From the NCBI RefSeq assembly GCF_036345995.1, contig NZ_CP107796.1, positions 5,642,001-5,706,000 of the forward strand: DNA of 64,000 nt, in the 5' to 3' direction. Source of the stretch: Streptomyces sp. NBC_00557. GTDB lineage: Bacteria > Actinomycetota > Actinomycetes > Streptomycetales > Streptomycetaceae. Below the pieces are notes generated by a model. The model did not search any database. It saw nothing but the letters and a program-made list of their open reading frames with translations, and had not been told where the DNA came from. This document shows, in pieces, positions 18,206-25,360 of this stretch; within the stretch, counting starts at the first letter, position 1, and each line of letters begins with the position of its first letter. The position numbers were made by a program, and so were the translations under genes.

Positions 18206-19132
18206 GTGACGCTGCAACCCCCGATGATGGTGCGCGGGGCCGACCACTCCGCCCGCGCGATGCGCCTGATGATCCGCGACCTGGCCCGAGGCCGGCAGGG
18301 TGTCGCGGGCGGTGAGGACCTGAAGGTTCGCCCCCTGGAGACACCGGGCCCCGGCGTCCGCGTCGGCGACGGCTCCGCTCTCATCCACGGTGCCCAGCCG
18401 TGGCAAGGGGCCTACACCCAGTCCAACATCGGCGACACCGTGGTCGACGTGCCGCCGACCGGGCCGGTCGCCCGCACCGACCTGCTCGTGCTGCGCATCG
18501 AGGACCCGGAGTTCGAAGGCGACCGCGACCCGCGCCGCCAGGAGATCGGCTACTTCCACCTCATCGAGAACATCGGCTCACAGGGCACCGCCGCGCTGCG
18601 GGCGATGACGGCGATCCCCCTGGCCCGCCTCACCATCCCTCGCAACACCGCGACGATCACCGCCGAGATGATCACCGACCTGCGGCGGCTGGCCAACCCG
18701 CGCACCGAGCGCACGCTGCGCACCGTGCACCCCGAGACCACGGAGAAGGTGGCGGGCAAGCACGGCCAGTGGGCGGCCTGGCCCAAGGAAGCCGCCTGGG
18801 ACGTGGACATCCCCGCATGGGCGACGGAGGCCGCCATCGTCGTTACCCTTTCCGGCCTGCGTGCCGAGGCGGGGCCGGTCTACGCCGAACTGCGCACGCG
18901 GTTCGGGGAACGCGCTGCGAAGCCGACCGTCGTAGACGACGAGGGGACGACCACCCGCCGCGCCAGCGTCACCCTGGCCGACACCCTCTCCGTGCCGCCC
19001 GCCTACCGCGGCACCCGCCAACACCTGGCCGTCGAGATCAACCAGAACGATAAATACGGGGACGGGGACCTGACCGTCGCCAAGGGCACGACGGTCACCC
19101 TCGACGTCGCCTTTACGGAAGGACCCGTGTGA
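18206..19132 (+). CDS. Minor tail/baseplate protein
   Basis: A 308-aa protein. The middle segment (LIHGAQPWQGAYTQSN, then ARTDLLVLRIEDPEFEGDRD) resembles baseplate-upper or tail-tip proteins of actinophages, and the last 130 residues form a strand-rich domain that may bind the host surface. The start is GTG after ACGGAGAGA. It overlaps the next gene by four bases. It may serve as the receptor-binding protein because no longer fibre gene follows. Confidence 0.6.
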   Translation: MTLQPPMMVRGADHSARAMRLMIRDLARGRQGVAGGEDLKVRPLETPGPGVRVGDGSALIHGAQPWQGAYTQSNIGDTVVDVPPTGPVARTDLLVLRIEDPEFEGDRDPRRQEIGYFHLIENIGSQGTAALRAMTAIPLARLTIPRNTATITAEMITDLRRLANPRTERTLRTVHPETTEKVAGKHGQWAAWPKEAAWDVDIPAWATEAAIVVTLSGLRAEAGPVYAELRTRFGERAAKPTVVDDEGTTTRRASVTLADTLSVPPAYRGTRQHLAVEINQNDKYGDGDLTVAKGTTVTLDVAFTEGPV

Positions 19133-20238
19133 GGATGGCCGACTACCGCTACATCGTCGCGCGGGCCGCGACCGGCGACATCCTGCACTGGAACCTGCCG
19201 CTGAGCGAAGTGGAGTACGGCCCGGAAATCTCCGGGCCAGGCGCGCTGAAGGCGACCCTGCCGACTTCGTTTCGCCGCCAGCTCAGCGACACACTCGACG
19301 CCGGCGACACCGTGCTCCTCGTCGAGCGCAACGCCCGCCTGCACTGGGGCGGGCTGCTGTGGCGCGCCGAACCGGAGGGCAACACCCTGCCCATCGAAGC
19401 CTCCGGGTTCGGCAGCTACCTCCACCGGCGCTTCGACCTGCACGGCAACCTCGACGGCCGCGGCCCCTACATCGACGCCGACCCATGCCAGGTCATCCGC
19501 GACGTGTGGGCCTACGCCCAGGCCCAGCCGGACGGCGACCTCGGCGTGGTCGTGGACGACACCACGTCCCAGGCGAAGACCGGCACCGCGAAGGACCCTT
19601 ACACCACTTCCAAGACCGACCCGCGCAACCTCGGCGACATGGTGGACGAGATGGCCGATATCCATGACGGCCTGGAGTGGTCCGAGGCTGTGACCTGGCG
19701 CGGGCGGCGCGCCGAGCGGCGCATCATCCTCGGCGCACCCCGCCTCGGACGGCGCCGGGAGGACCTGACGTTCACCACCGGCGCCAACGTCGTCGGCACA
19801 CCGCACGTCATCAAGGACGCCGACTCCTACGCCCAGTGGGTCATCGGGCTCGGCGCGGGCGAGGGCAAGAAGCGCAAGGTCGTCGTGGACGGCGTATGCA
19901 ACGGACGTCTGCGCCTGGAACACCGGCTGGAGACGAGCGAAAGGGACGAGGCCAAGCTGAAGCGGCGCGCCCGCCGCGAACGCCTGGCCCGCCAGGTCCT
20001 GCCCACGCTGACCGAACTGGAGATCATCGACCACCCGGCCGCCCCGATCGAGGCGCTGCGTATCGGGGACGACGTACGGATCCGCCTGTTCGAGCCGCAC
20101 ACCGAGTACGACGGCTGGTGCCGGATCGTCGGCTGGACCGTACGGCCCGGCGAGGGCGAGACCGCCGAGCGCGTGACGCTGAAGCTGGAGCGCACCAACA
20201 AGCCCGAGGACGAGACGGGCGAGGGAGAGGAGCAGTAG
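19129..20238 (+). CDS. Minor tail protein (Gp37-like tail hub/tail-associated)
   Basis: A 369-aa protein resembling the siphovirus ReqiPepy6 Gp37-like family: IVARAATGDILHWNLPLSEV opens a strand-rich hub domain, and the C-terminal half has the charged helix RDEAKLKRRARRERLARQ. Such proteins form the tail-tip hub below Dit. GTG 19129 and ATG 19135 are both possible starts; GGAAGG lies just upstream of the first. Confidence 0.65.
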   Translation: MRMADYRYIVARAATGDILHWNLPLSEVEYGPEISGPGALKATLPTSFRRQLSDTLDAGDTVLLVERNARLHWGGLLWRAEPEGNTLPIEASGFGSYLHRRFDLHGNLDGRGPYIDADPCQVIRDVWAYAQAQPDGDLGVVVDDTTSQAKTGTAKDPYTTSKTDPRNLGDMVDEMADIHDGLEWSEAVTWRGRRAERRIILGAPRLGRRREDLTFTTGANVVGTPHVIKDADSYAQWVIGLGAGEGKKRKVVVDGVCNGRLRLEHRLETSERDEAKLKRRARRERLARQVLPTLTELEIIDHPAAPIEALRIGDDVRIRLFEPHTEYDGWCRIVGWTVRPGEGETAERVTLKLERTNKPEDETGEGEEQ

Positions 20239-20676
20239 ATGCCGGACACCATCGCCGCCCTCGGCCGCCGACTGGCCCGCCTGGAGAAGCGGGTCACCAC
20301 CCTGGAACGCGCCAGCCACGCGCCCTACCCGGAGTGGCATGACCTCCCCCTGACCGGCGACACTACTGTCCCGGACCCGGAGCAGCCGCCGCAGTTCCGC
20401 GCCAACCCCTGGGACACCACCGAGTTCTCCGGCCGCATAGGGCTGGCCGGCGGGCGGGCAACCGACGAACAGCTGGTCGCGCTGCTGCCCGAGGGCTACT
20501 GGCCGGAGGCGCCGCGTACGGTCGACGTCGCCTCCGACGCCCCACGCCGCAACCTCCAGCTCGACATCGACCCCAAAGGCCTGGTGCGGCTGCGTGTGCA
20601 GGGCGGGGGTAGCGTCCGCGCGACCTGGGTCAGCCTCGACAGCACCTCGTTCCGGACCGACCACGATGAGGCTTGA
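20239..20676 (+). CDS. Small tail-region protein with N-terminal coiled coil
   Basis: A 145-aa protein starting directly after the TAG of the hub gene. Residues 3-26 (TIAALGRRLARLEKRVTTLE) form a clear coiled coil. The remainder is proline- and glycine-rich with a strand-rich end (LVRLRVQGGGSVRATWVSL). It may be a trimeric tail-tip or fibre-like component, but the family is not recognised. Confidence 0.6.
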   Translation: MPDTIAALGRRLARLEKRVTTLERASHAPYPEWHDLPLTGDTTVPDPEQPPQFRANPWDTTEFSGRIGLAGGRATDEQLVALLPEGYWPEAPRTVDVASDAPRRNLQLDIDPKGLVRLRVQGGGSVRATWVSLDSTSFRTDHDEA

Positions 20677-20822
20677 CCAGCGCACGCCCCGGCCACCAGC
20701 CGGGCACCGCCGGTAGCATGACGCCCGGGTGACCCTCCACCCGCTTCGCAACCCCGAGGGACCGGACCGCAGCGGCGGCCACGGCCGACTGCCATCCGGC
20801 GCAGGGGAGAAGGACGAAGCGC
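20677..20822 (+). other. Gap before lysis genes
   Basis: 146 bases without a supportable gene, a likely place for a lysis promoter. The sequence GGGAGAAGGACGAAGCGC just before 20823 provides the ribosome site of the endolysin. No terminator is obvious. Confidence 0.3.
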
Positions 20823-22025
20823 GTGGCTACACCGCTGAGCGCGGACAGGTTCCTGTCCGCGCTGAAGGGCGCCGGCCTCGGCGTGGTCGAGCACGGCAAC
20901 TGGCGCACCCACAACCGCAACACCCACGGCAACTGGGGCCCCGTCAACGGGGTCATGATCCACCACACCGGCCCGTACAGCTCCGAGAAGGACATGGTGG
21001 AGCTGTGCCGGACCGGCTACCAGGACTTGCCCGGCCCCCTGTGCCAGGGGGTGATCGACCGCTCCGGCACCGTGCATCTGATCGGCTACGGACGCTGCAA
21101 TCACGCCGGGATGGGCGACACCGACGTTCTGCTCGCCGTCATCGCTGAGAAGGCCACCCTCCCGCGCGACAACGAGGCCGACACCGACGGAAACCGGCAC
21201 TTCTACGGCTTCGAGTGCATCAACACCGGCAGCCAGCCGTGGCCGGCCGCGCAGCTCGACGCCATGGCGCGCGCGGCGGCGGCGCTCTGCCACGCGCATG
21301 GCTGGAACGAGCACAGTGTCATCGGCCACAAGGAGTGGCAGCCGGGCAAGCCGGACCCGGGCGGCATCGACATGGACGACTTCCGTGCCCGCGTCGCCCG
21401 TCACCTCAAAGGCGGTGGCGACAAGCCGAAGCCGCACCCGAAGCCCACGCCACACCCCAAGCCGAAGCCCAGGCCGACGCCGAGGTACGCGGCGTACCCG
21501 GGTGCCCAGTTCTTCCGCGAGGGCCGCTCCTCGCCGCTGATCGCCGCGATGGCCAAGCGCCTGATCGCTGAGGGCTGCGACTCCTACGACACGCCACCCG
21601 GCCCGGTCTGGAACGAGGCGCACCGCCGCTCGTTCGCCGCCTACCAGATCAAGCGCGGCTTCCACGGCGCCGACGCCAACGGCATCCCCGGACCCGAGAC
21701 CTGGGCGGACCTGCGCGTCCCGCACCAGGCCGGCACCACCGAACCGACCCCCACCACCCAGCACCAGGAGCACGACCCGATGCCGCAGTCCCTCGCCGAC
21801 ATCGCCGAGCGCACCCTCGCCACCTACCTCCAGGCGCTACTGGGCCTGATGGCCGCCTCCAGCGCGACCGACATGGTGTCCCTGTCGGCGTGGCAGGCCG
21901 CGGCCGTCGCCTCGATACCCGCCGCGCTCAGCGCACTGAAGTCCACCCTCGGCACCGCCCTGGGCAGGCAGGGCACAGCCTCCTGGCTGCCGGCGAAGCA
22001 CGACCCGGCCACCCCGAAGTACTGA
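20823..22025 (+). CDS. Endolysin: amidase with peptidoglycan-binding domain and holin-like tail
   Basis: A 400-aa protein. An N-terminal amidase_2 domain (about residues 20-190) carries VMIHHTGPYSS (zinc ligand His48, with His47) and GHKEWQPGKPDPGGID, holding the distal zinc ligand and catalytic residues. A Pro/Lys/His linker follows (KPKPHPKPTPHPKPKP). A PG_binding_1-like domain (FFREGRSSPLIAAMAKRLIA, then FQ-like FAAYQIKRGF) spans about 225-300. The last 80 residues are hydrophobic and holin-like. The enzyme cuts the bond between muramic acid and the peptide stem. The holin-like part has its own ribosome site and start (see next entry). Confidence 0.9.
   Translation: MATPLSADRFLSALKGAGLGVVEHGNWRTHNRNTHGNWGPVNGVMIHHTGPYSSEKDMVELCRTGYQDLPGPLCQGVIDRSGTVHLIGYGRCNHAGMGDTDVLLAVIAEKATLPRDNEADTDGNRHFYGFECINTGSQPWPAAQLDAMARAAAALCHAHGWNEHSVIGHKEWQPGKPDPGGIDMDDFRARVARHLKGGGDKPKPHPKPTPHPKPKPRPTPRYAAYPGAQFFREGRSSPLIAAMAKRLIAEGCDSYDTPPGPVWNEAHRRSFAAYQIKRGFHGADANGIPGPETWADLRVPHQAGTTEPTPTTQHQEHDPMPQSLADIAERTLATYLQALLGLMAASSATDMVSLSAWQAAAVASIPAALSALKSTLGTALGRQGTASWLPAKHDPATPKY
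21780..22025 (+). CDS. Holin-like protein from an internal start within the endolysin gene
   Basis: An in-frame ATG at 21780 has AGGAG at 21766-21770, nine bases upstream, and encodes 81 aa. MPQSLADIAERTLATYLQ is followed by two hydrophobic helices (ALLGLMAASSATDMVSL; AAAVASIPAALSALKSTLG) and an end GTASWLPA typical of actinophage holins. The full-length product would be a lysin-holin fusion; the internal start would give a free holin from the same mRNA. Holins open the membrane so that the lysin can reach the wall. Confidence 0.6.
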   Translation: MPQSLADIAERTLATYLQALLGLMAASSATDMVSLSAWQAAAVASIPAALSALKSTLGTALGRQGTASWLPAKHDPATPKY

Positions 22026-22056
22026 CCCGCCGGTGACGGAAGGGAAGGAGGAAGCC

Positions 22057-22302
22057 GTGCCCGAGGGACAGGTGGCTCTCGCCCTGGCAGAACTCCGGTC
22101 GGCGCTGGAGGTGGGATTCGCGCGCATCGACGGCCAGCTTGCCCTGCTTGTCCAGCGCAGCGACCAGACGGACAAGGCACTTGAGGAGCTGGAAGAACGA
22201 GTGAGCGCGCTGGAGAAGACCCGATGGCCGCTGCCGACCATCGCCGTGCTGGCCAGCGTCACCGCGGTGGCGCTCACCCTCGTCAGCCTGACGATGAGGT
22301 GA
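22057..22302 (+). CDS. Small membrane protein with coiled coil (second holin-like/lysis accessory)
   Basis: An 81-aa protein. Residues 1-55 are helical and charged with a heptad pattern (DQTDKALEELEERVSALEK). One transmembrane segment, PTIAVLASVTAVALTLVSLT, ends the protein. GTG 22057 follows the excellent AAGGAGG (22045-22051) and is preferred to the upstream GTG at 22033. Its place right after the lysin suits a holin regulator or spanin-like accessory. Confidence 0.65.
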   Translation: MPEGQVALALAELRSALEVGFARIDGQLALLVQRSDQTDKALEELEERVSALEKTRWPLPTIAVLASVTAVALTLVSLTMR

Positions 22303-22381
22303 ACACCCTCTCCGTCAAAAGGCGTTGTCCGACAGTGTGCATAGCGTGAGGGCGCAATGTACCTGCGGCCTGGGGGTCTTG

Positions 22382-22831
22382 ATGGATACGACAAACCTGC
22401 TAGTCACCGACCTGGAGGTGGACACCGCGCTCGCGGACCTTGCGGTTCCGGCCGCCGTCCGCGCGGTGTGGCAGCTGCTGTGGGAGTCGGAGGTGACGGT
22501 GGACGAGGTCCTGGCCCTCGACGTGCCGGACGCGGAGCTGGAGGACCACCTTGTCGTCGTCCGGGAGGCGAAGGAGCCCGGCGTCTTCGAGGTGCGCATC
22601 ACCCCGTCGGCCGCCGGCGCGCTGCGCGAGCTGATCGGGGCGCGCACCGACGGGCCCCTTTTCCAGATGGACGGGCGGCGGCTGAGCAAGGCGAAGGTGG
22701 CGGCTGCCTTCCGTGCGGCGACCGGCGGGCGCAGCGTTCACGCCCTGCGGTTCACGCGGCAGGCCAAGGAGCGCGGCTCGATCCGGCTCGGCTCCGTCGC
22801 CGCCGACGCACACCAGGAGAAGACCGCGTAG
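22382..22831 (+). CDS. Degenerate tyrosine-recombinase-fold protein
   Basis: A 149-aa protein that follows the layout of a tyrosine recombinase catalytic domain. LLWESEVTVDEVLALDVPD matches the usual ATGLRxSELLALxxxD block, then RITPSAAGALRELIG, GPLFQMDGRRLSKAKV and SVHALRFTRQA (the HxLR box, His120 and Arg123). The first catalytic arginine is replaced by threonine, and no tyrosine lies in the C-terminal part, so it should be unable to cut DNA. It may be a DNA-binding relic or regulator. It is followed by a strong terminator. Confidence 0.5.
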   Translation: MDTTNLLVTDLEVDTALADLAVPAAVRAVWQLLWESEVTVDEVLALDVPDAELEDHLVVVREAKEPGVFEVRITPSAAGALRELIGARTDGPLFQMDGRRLSKAKVAAAFRAATGGRSVHALRFTRQAKERGSIRLGSVAADAHQEKTA

Positions 22832-22851
22832 CCTGCGCGGGCAAGCACACA

Positions 22852-22873
22852 GGCCCCCGCCGAAGCGGGGGCC
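22852..22873 (+). terminator. Intrinsic terminator ending the late region
   Basis: The stem GGCCCCCGC (22852-22860), loop CGAA, and stem GCGGGGGCC (22865-22873) are followed by TTTAG. It closes the late operon. Confidence 0.85.
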
Positions 22874-22880
22874 TTTAGCC

Positions 22881-22890
22881 CTCTTGGAGA
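22881..22890 (+). other. Orphan CTCTTGGAGA leader without a gene
   Basis: This is the same ten-base leader that precedes many early genes of the element. Here only a run to CCACCATAG follows and no start codon is placed to use it. It may mark a deletion junction that removed a gene. Confidence 0.4.
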
Positions 22891-22988
22891 GAAGACCGCC
22901 GCCACCATAGCAGCGACCGTCGCTCACGCCGGCGTGATGCCGCCGATACGCTGCCGTCTGCATCCAGGACAGACAGCGGAGGACGGGA

Positions 22989-23558
22989 ATGAGTCGGCGC
23001 AAGCCGTATCTGGTCGGGCATCAGGAGTTCGCCGCCCTGTACCGCGTCGATCCAAAGATGGTCGGGCAGTGGCTGGCTCCCAGCCGCGGTGTCCTGGACC
23101 CGTCCACGGCCATCGTCGTCAGCGGGGTGCGGTACTGGCCGCTGGGCTTCGCCGTCCGCTTTGGAACCACGACGAAGCGTTTCCGCCAAGTCGACCTCGA
23201 CGTCAAGGCGCGCATCATCGCCGAACAGGGCGAGGGCTGGGAACCGGACCTGGGGGACGAGTTGCCGCCGATTGTCGGACAGCAGGAGATCATCGAGATG
23301 TTCCACCTGCCCGCGCAGGGGAACCTGGCTATGTCGATCACGACCGGACGGTTCCCGCAGCACGACTGGCTGCTGTCCGGGTCGATGCTCTGGCTGCTGG
23401 ACACCGTGCTGGACGCCGCTCCGAGTCTGCGCGAGAGCGCGCGGAGTGTGCCGTGGGAAGTGGATGAGACGGTTGTCGCCGCGTTGCGGGACGGCACCTA
23501 CGACGGGCCTGGAAGCCGTGTTCTCACCCGCGGTCGTCACGCCGGAAAGGTGCTCTGA
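22989..23558 (+). CDS. Protein with two tandem helix-turn-helix-like units
   Basis: A 189-aa protein. Two similar segments can be aligned: LVGHQEFAALYRVDPKMVGQ with RYWPLGFAVRF, and IVGQQEIIEMFHLPAQGNLA with MLWLLDTVLD. Each looks like the winged helix of excisionase/AlpA-type DNA-binding proteins. It starts at ATG after GGAGGACGGGA. It may bind DNA as an internal dimer. The family is not otherwise recognised, and it stands alone between the late terminator and the early region. Confidence 0.55.
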   Translation: MSRRKPYLVGHQEFAALYRVDPKMVGQWLAPSRGVLDPSTAIVVSGVRYWPLGFAVRFGTTTKRFRQVDLDVKARIIAEQGEGWEPDLGDELPPIVGQQEIIEMFHLPAQGNLAMSITTGRFPQHDWLLSGSMLWLLDTVLDAAPSLRESARSVPWEVDETVVAALRDGTYDGPGSRVLTRGRHAGKVL

Positions 23559-23572
23559 CCTGGGCAAATACT

Positions 23573-23608
23573 GTACTTAGCCTCGAATTGCGAATAAGAT
23601 ATATGTAA
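23573..23608 (+). promoter_or_regulatory. Element promoter, weak family member
   Basis: AATAAGATATATGTAA (23593-23608) matches the -10 segment of the element's promoter family. The position for the -35 (GTACTT, 23573-23578, 16-base spacer) is poor. GC-rich inverted sequence follows at about 23613-23624. It would drive the 67-aa gene at 23648. Confidence 0.45.
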
Positions 23609-23647
23609 TCCCATTCGCGGGGCCGCAATTCACCAAGGAGGCAAGCA

Positions 23648-23851
23648 GTGCAGTTCATCACCACGTCAGGCGGCGACGAAGTTGCCGTCATGGACGCCCG
23701 TGAGGCGCTGATCATGGAAGGCGCCCTCTCGCTCTACGTGATGAAGAACCCCGACTCCAACGTCGCGATCGATGCCCTGCGGGACTTCTCGCAGCTGAAC
23801 GAGGCCCGCGAGGCGCGCATGGATGACACCGCCGAAAGCGCCTGCGGCTGA
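23648..23851 (+). CDS. 67-aa early protein, unknown
   Basis: A GTG start follows AAGGAGGCAAGCA, a strong ribosome site. The product (MQFITTSGGDEVAVMDARE at its start) is small, acidic and helical, with one cysteine near the end. It is the first gene after a member of the element's promoter family, so it is probably made early. I do not recognise it; small anti-host proteins are often placed like this. Confidence 0.6.
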   Translation: MQFITTSGGDEVAVMDAREALIMEGALSLYVMKNPDSNVAIDALRDFSQLNEAREARMDDTAESACG

Positions 23852-23916
23852 CCTGGGTCGAAGTGTGAAGTCGCCCTTGTCCTCGATGGGGTTGATCATC
23901 TGCACGCCAGCCCGCA

Positions 23917-23946
23917 AGATAGGTGACATTCTTGAAACATGTCACC
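23917..23946 (+). promoter_or_regulatory. Operator-like palindrome, best copy of the GATAGGTGACAT family
   Basis: AGATAGGTGACATT is followed after a 9-base centre by the complement ATGTCACC: GGTGACAT (23922-23929) and ATGTCACC (23939-23946) form a perfect 8-bp inverted repeat. It ends 11 bases before the ATG of the next gene, so a bound protein would block transcription or translation. Confidence 0.6.
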
Positions 23947-23957
23947 AGGGGGTGGAT

Positions 23958-24302
23958 ATGGCAGCCGTCCAGGACGAGATACCGGGCCTGGTCATCCACG
24001 CCGTGCGGCAGCCCGAAGGCCAAGCACCGTCGATCCAGGCCCAGTTCGAGACGTTCCACCAGCTCAACCCTTGGGTGCTCCGCGCTCTGGAGGCCCTGAC
24101 AGCCGACTACCTCAAGCGCGGCTCGAGCCGCATCGGCATCGGGATGCTCTTCGAGGTCCTGCGCTGGCGATACGTCACGGCGACCGAGGGCGACGAGTTC
24201 CGCCTCAACAACAACTTCCGCAGCCGGTACGTCCGGCTCCTCATCGAGCGCCACCCCGAATGGGCGGGCGCCTTCGAGGTCCGCAGCTTGCGGACCGACT
24301 GA
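23958..24302 (+). CDS. Conserved phage/plasmid protein, unknown function
   Basis: A 114-aa protein. NPWVLRALEALTADYLKRG and IGMLFEVLRWRYVTATEG, then FRLNNNFRSRYVRLLIERHP, form a pattern seen in many actinophage and plasmid proteins without known function. It is helical with basic patches, suggesting nucleic-acid contact. ATG 23958 follows GGGGGTGG. It lies directly under an operator-like palindrome and ahead of the recombination genes. Confidence 0.65.
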   Translation: MAAVQDEIPGLVIHAVRQPEGQAPSIQAQFETFHQLNPWVLRALEALTADYLKRGSSRIGIGMLFEVLRWRYVTATEGDEFRLNNNFRSRYVRLLIERHPEWAGAFEVRSLRTD

Positions 24303-24318
24303 CTTCTTGGAGAGAAGA

Positions 24319-25299
24319 GTGAGCGACGAACAACCTGCCGAGCCTGCCACCGTCGAGGGCGCGGTGGTCGAAACGGACAAGGCGGCACAGCCCGTCGTGC
24401 GGCCGAGCGCCATCGTCCTGCGCGCCGATCAGGAAGAGTTCGACCACAAGCAGCTCTCGACACTGAACCTGATCAGCCCCGGCCTGGCCAGCGCCCCGCG
24501 CGGTCACCTGGCCATGTTCTTCCACTACTGCGTCCGCACCGGCCTCGACCCGTTCGCGCGGCAGATCTACATGATCGGCCGCACCAACTGGAAGGCGGCC
24601 GACAACCCCGACGAGCCCGAGAAGACCTGGACCATCCAGACTGGCATCGACGGGTTCCGCACCGTCGCCCACCGGGCGGCGGCGAGGGCCGGGGAGTCCA
24701 TCTCCTACGAGGACACCGTCTACTACGACTCCGAGGGCAACGCCCACGACGTCTGGCTGTCCAAGGCGTACCCGGCCGCGGTCAAGGTCACCGTCGTGCG
24801 CGGCACCGCGCGCTTCCCGTTCATCGCCCGCTGGGACGAGTTCGCCCCGACGTACTACGACCGCAAGCAGGGCGCCTACGTCGTGGCGAAGATGTGGCAG
24901 CAGATGCCCGCCCACATGCTGCGCAAGTGCGCCGAGGCCGGGTCGCTGCGCATGGCCGCGCCGCAGGACCTGTCCGGCGTGTATGTGGACGAGGAGATGG
25001 AGCGGGCTGACGCCGAAGCCGTCGTGCGTGAGGCGGAGGAGGCCACGCGGCGCCTGCGCGAGGCCGCCGGTCTCGAAGCGGGCGACGGCGACGGCAAGGA
25101 CGAGCCGGCCGACGAATCGGCGACCGCGGCACAGGACGCGAGCGCGGCGAAGCCCGCGCCGACGAAGCGGGCGCGTCCCGCGAAGAAGTCGGCTGCGGCG
25201 CCACCGCAGGACGCCGACGTCGATTCCGGCGAGGCCCCGACACCGGCGAAGCGCGCGCCGCGAAAGCGTGCCGCCGCGACCCGCCGCGCCGCCTCCTGA
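24319..25299 (+). CDS. recT: RecT-family single-strand annealing protein
   Basis: A 326-aa protein that anneals complementary DNA strands during phage recombination. The RecT/Bet core is clear: FFHYCVRTGLDPFARQIYMI, TWTIQTGIDGFRTVAHRAAA, and WQQMPAHMLRKCAEAGSLRM. The C-terminal 100 residues are an Ala/Lys/Pro-rich tail (KRAPRKRAAATRRAAS), like histone H1, probably DNA-binding and not seen in most RecT proteins. The start is GTG after CTTGGAGAGAA. The partner exonuclease follows. Confidence 0.92.
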   Translation: MSDEQPAEPATVEGAVVETDKAAQPVVRPSAIVLRADQEEFDHKQLSTLNLISPGLASAPRGHLAMFFHYCVRTGLDPFARQIYMIGRTNWKAADNPDEPEKTWTIQTGIDGFRTVAHRAAARAGESISYEDTVYYDSEGNAHDVWLSKAYPAAVKVTVVRGTARFPFIARWDEFAPTYYDRKQGAYVVAKMWQQMPAHMLRKCAEAGSLRMAAPQDLSGVYVDEEMERADAEAVVREAEEATRRLREAAGLEAGDGDGKDEPADESATAAQDASAAKPAPTKRARPAKKSAAAPPQDADVDSGEAPTPAKRAPRKRAAATRRAAS

Positions 25300-25360
25300 C
25301 CCTGCGACACCGGGTGCCGCCGCGCCAGCGGGCGGCACCCCCATCCTCTTGGAGAAATTC

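Noticed and set aside
23917-23946. Resemblance of TAGGTGACA to the SP6 RNA polymerase promoter
   Set aside because: Only the central word matches, no phage RNA polymerase gene is seen, and the best copy is a palindrome, which suits an operator.
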